Below the pieces are notes generated by a model, which was not told the DNA's origin, did no database searches, and was given only the letters and a program-made list of their open reading frames with translations. A DNA stretch of 8,437 nucleotides from NCBI GenBank assembly GCA_028701945.1, contig JAQVPT010000154.1, positions 1-8,437 on the forward strand, written 5' to 3'. Numbering within the stretch: position 1 is the first letter of the stretch; every line of letters starts with the position of its first letter. This document shows, one piece after another, positions 8,091 through 8,437 of this stretch. Position numbers and translations under genes: made by a program. This DNA comes from Bacteroidales bacterium. Its GTDB lineage: Bacteria > Bacteroidota > Bacteroidia > Bacteroidales > ML635J-15.

Positions 8091-8098
8091 TATTTTTG
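8091..8098 (+). promoter_or_regulatory. Bacteroidota-type -7 promoter element TATTTTTG
   Basis: TATTTTTG fits the Bacteroidota primary-sigma -7 consensus TAnnTTTG exactly and sits 33 bases before the ATG at 8132, giving a short leader. A T9 tract (8081-8089) lies just upstream. A -33-like TTG occurs at 8064-8066, but the 24-base spacer is a little longer than the usual 17-23. The position before a gene that follows a long gap supports it; the AT-rich setting raises the chance of coincidence. Confidence 0.45.
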
Positions 8099-8131
8099 TA
8101 ATCTGTAATAAAAACTATATTTAAAAATAAT

Positions 8132-8437
8132 ATGAAATTAAAAGTTCTTTTTGTAACCCAGGAAATTATGCCTTATTTGCCAGAGACAGAGATGTCAAAA
8201 ATTGGTAGATATCTTCCTCAAGGGATACAAGAACGCGACAAAGAAATCCGCACGTTCTTACCAAAATTCGGAAGTATTAATGAAAGACGAAACCAGCTTC
8301 ACGAAGTCATTAGACTTAGTGGAATGAATCTGGTAATCAATGACACAGACCATCCTCTTGTTATTAAAGTAGCCTCAATTCAACCAGCACGTACGCAGGT
8401 TTATTTTATTGATAATGACGACTTTTTCGGTCGTAAA
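8132..8437 (+). CDS. glycogen/starch synthase-like GT5 N-terminal domain protein, 5' part (3' end outside the window)
   Basis: The first 102 codons are open to the window edge. The protein starts MKLKVLFVTQEIMPYLPE and aligns without gaps to the start of bacterial GlgA: VTQEIMPYLPE against HVCSEMFPLLK, then GRYLPQ against GALPAA, and FLPKFG against LLPAFP. Later it carries INERRNQLHEVIRLSGMN and VYFIDNDDFFGRK, which I recall from Bacteroidota proteins annotated as glycogen/starch synthase. The GlgA KTGGL motif, whose lysine and glycines contact ADP-glucose, is replaced by P17-E-T-E-M21, so transferase activity is doubtful. In Bacteroides such proteins are, as I recall, about 270 residues long, consist only of the GT5 N-terminal domain, and lie next to panC/panD; the window ends too early to test this. 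No Shine-Dalgarno is evident, and a TAnnTTTG element lies 33 bases upstream of the ATG. Confidence 0.88.
   Translation, partial: MKLKVLFVTQEIMPYLPETEMSKIGRYLPQGIQERDKEIRTFLPKFGSINERRNQLHEVIRLSGMNLVINDTDHPLVIKVASIQPARTQVYFIDNDDFFGRK

Larger units (their letters stand above)
7545..8131. other. 587-bp intergenic stretch without a recognisable gene
   Basis: All reading frames on both strands are broken by frequent stops, and I recognise no coding remnant. I looked for tRNA, tmRNA, RNase P RNA and SRP RNA hallmarks and found none. The stretch holds a 10-bp direct repeat TGCAAATAAA (7563-7572 and 7615-7624), two related GGCTGTTnGT segments (7595 and 7665), an A/T hairpin at 7925-7962 and a promoter-like element at 8091-8098. 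The top strand is rich in T and G between about 7590 and 7830. It could include the 3' end of the ubiE transcript, an unrecognised small RNA, or decayed DNA. Confidence 0.6.

Overview
The window is AT-rich DNA from a member of the Bacteroidota, probably a Bacteroidales- or Marinilabiliales-like organism. The evidence is a Bacteroidota-type TonB-dependent receptor with an N-terminal carboxypeptidase-regulatory-like domain, a multi-repeat DUF349 protein, a long YidC with a large periplasmic domain, a menaquinone-type UbiE methyltransferase, a GT5 'glycogen/starch synthase' N-terminal domain of the form I associate with this phylum, weak or absent Shine-Dalgarno sequences, and a TAnnTTTG promoter element before the last gene. 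All genes lie on the + strand.

Layout: 1-849 is the 3' end of a DUF349-repeat protein. It overlaps by 17 bp a complete TonB-dependent receptor gene (833-3145). Twelve bases later pyrG (CTP synthase, 3158-4759) begins at a TTG codon. yidC (4792-6711) follows after 32 bp. These four are packed like one transcription unit. A 125-bp spacer (6712-6836) carries a heptanucleotide tandem repeat and separates yidC from ubiE/menG (6837-7544). A 587-bp stretch without a recognisable gene (7545-8131) follows, with an AT-only hairpin and a candidate promoter near its right end. The window ends inside a GT5-like gene that starts at 8132.

Functionally the window is mostly housekeeping: nucleotide synthesis (PyrG), membrane-protein insertion (YidC), respiratory quinone methylation (UbiE) and outer-membrane uptake (TonB-dependent receptor). 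The genes do not form one pathway. I see no phage, CRISPR, transposase, toxin-antitoxin or defence genes, and no convincing new multi-gene system. The points most worth a second look are the seven-copy heptamer array after yidC, the replacement of the nucleotide-sugar-binding KTGGL motif by PETEM in the GT5-like protein, the forced TTG start of pyrG, the tight embedding of an outer-membrane receptor gene between DUF349 and pyrG, and the long gene-free gap.
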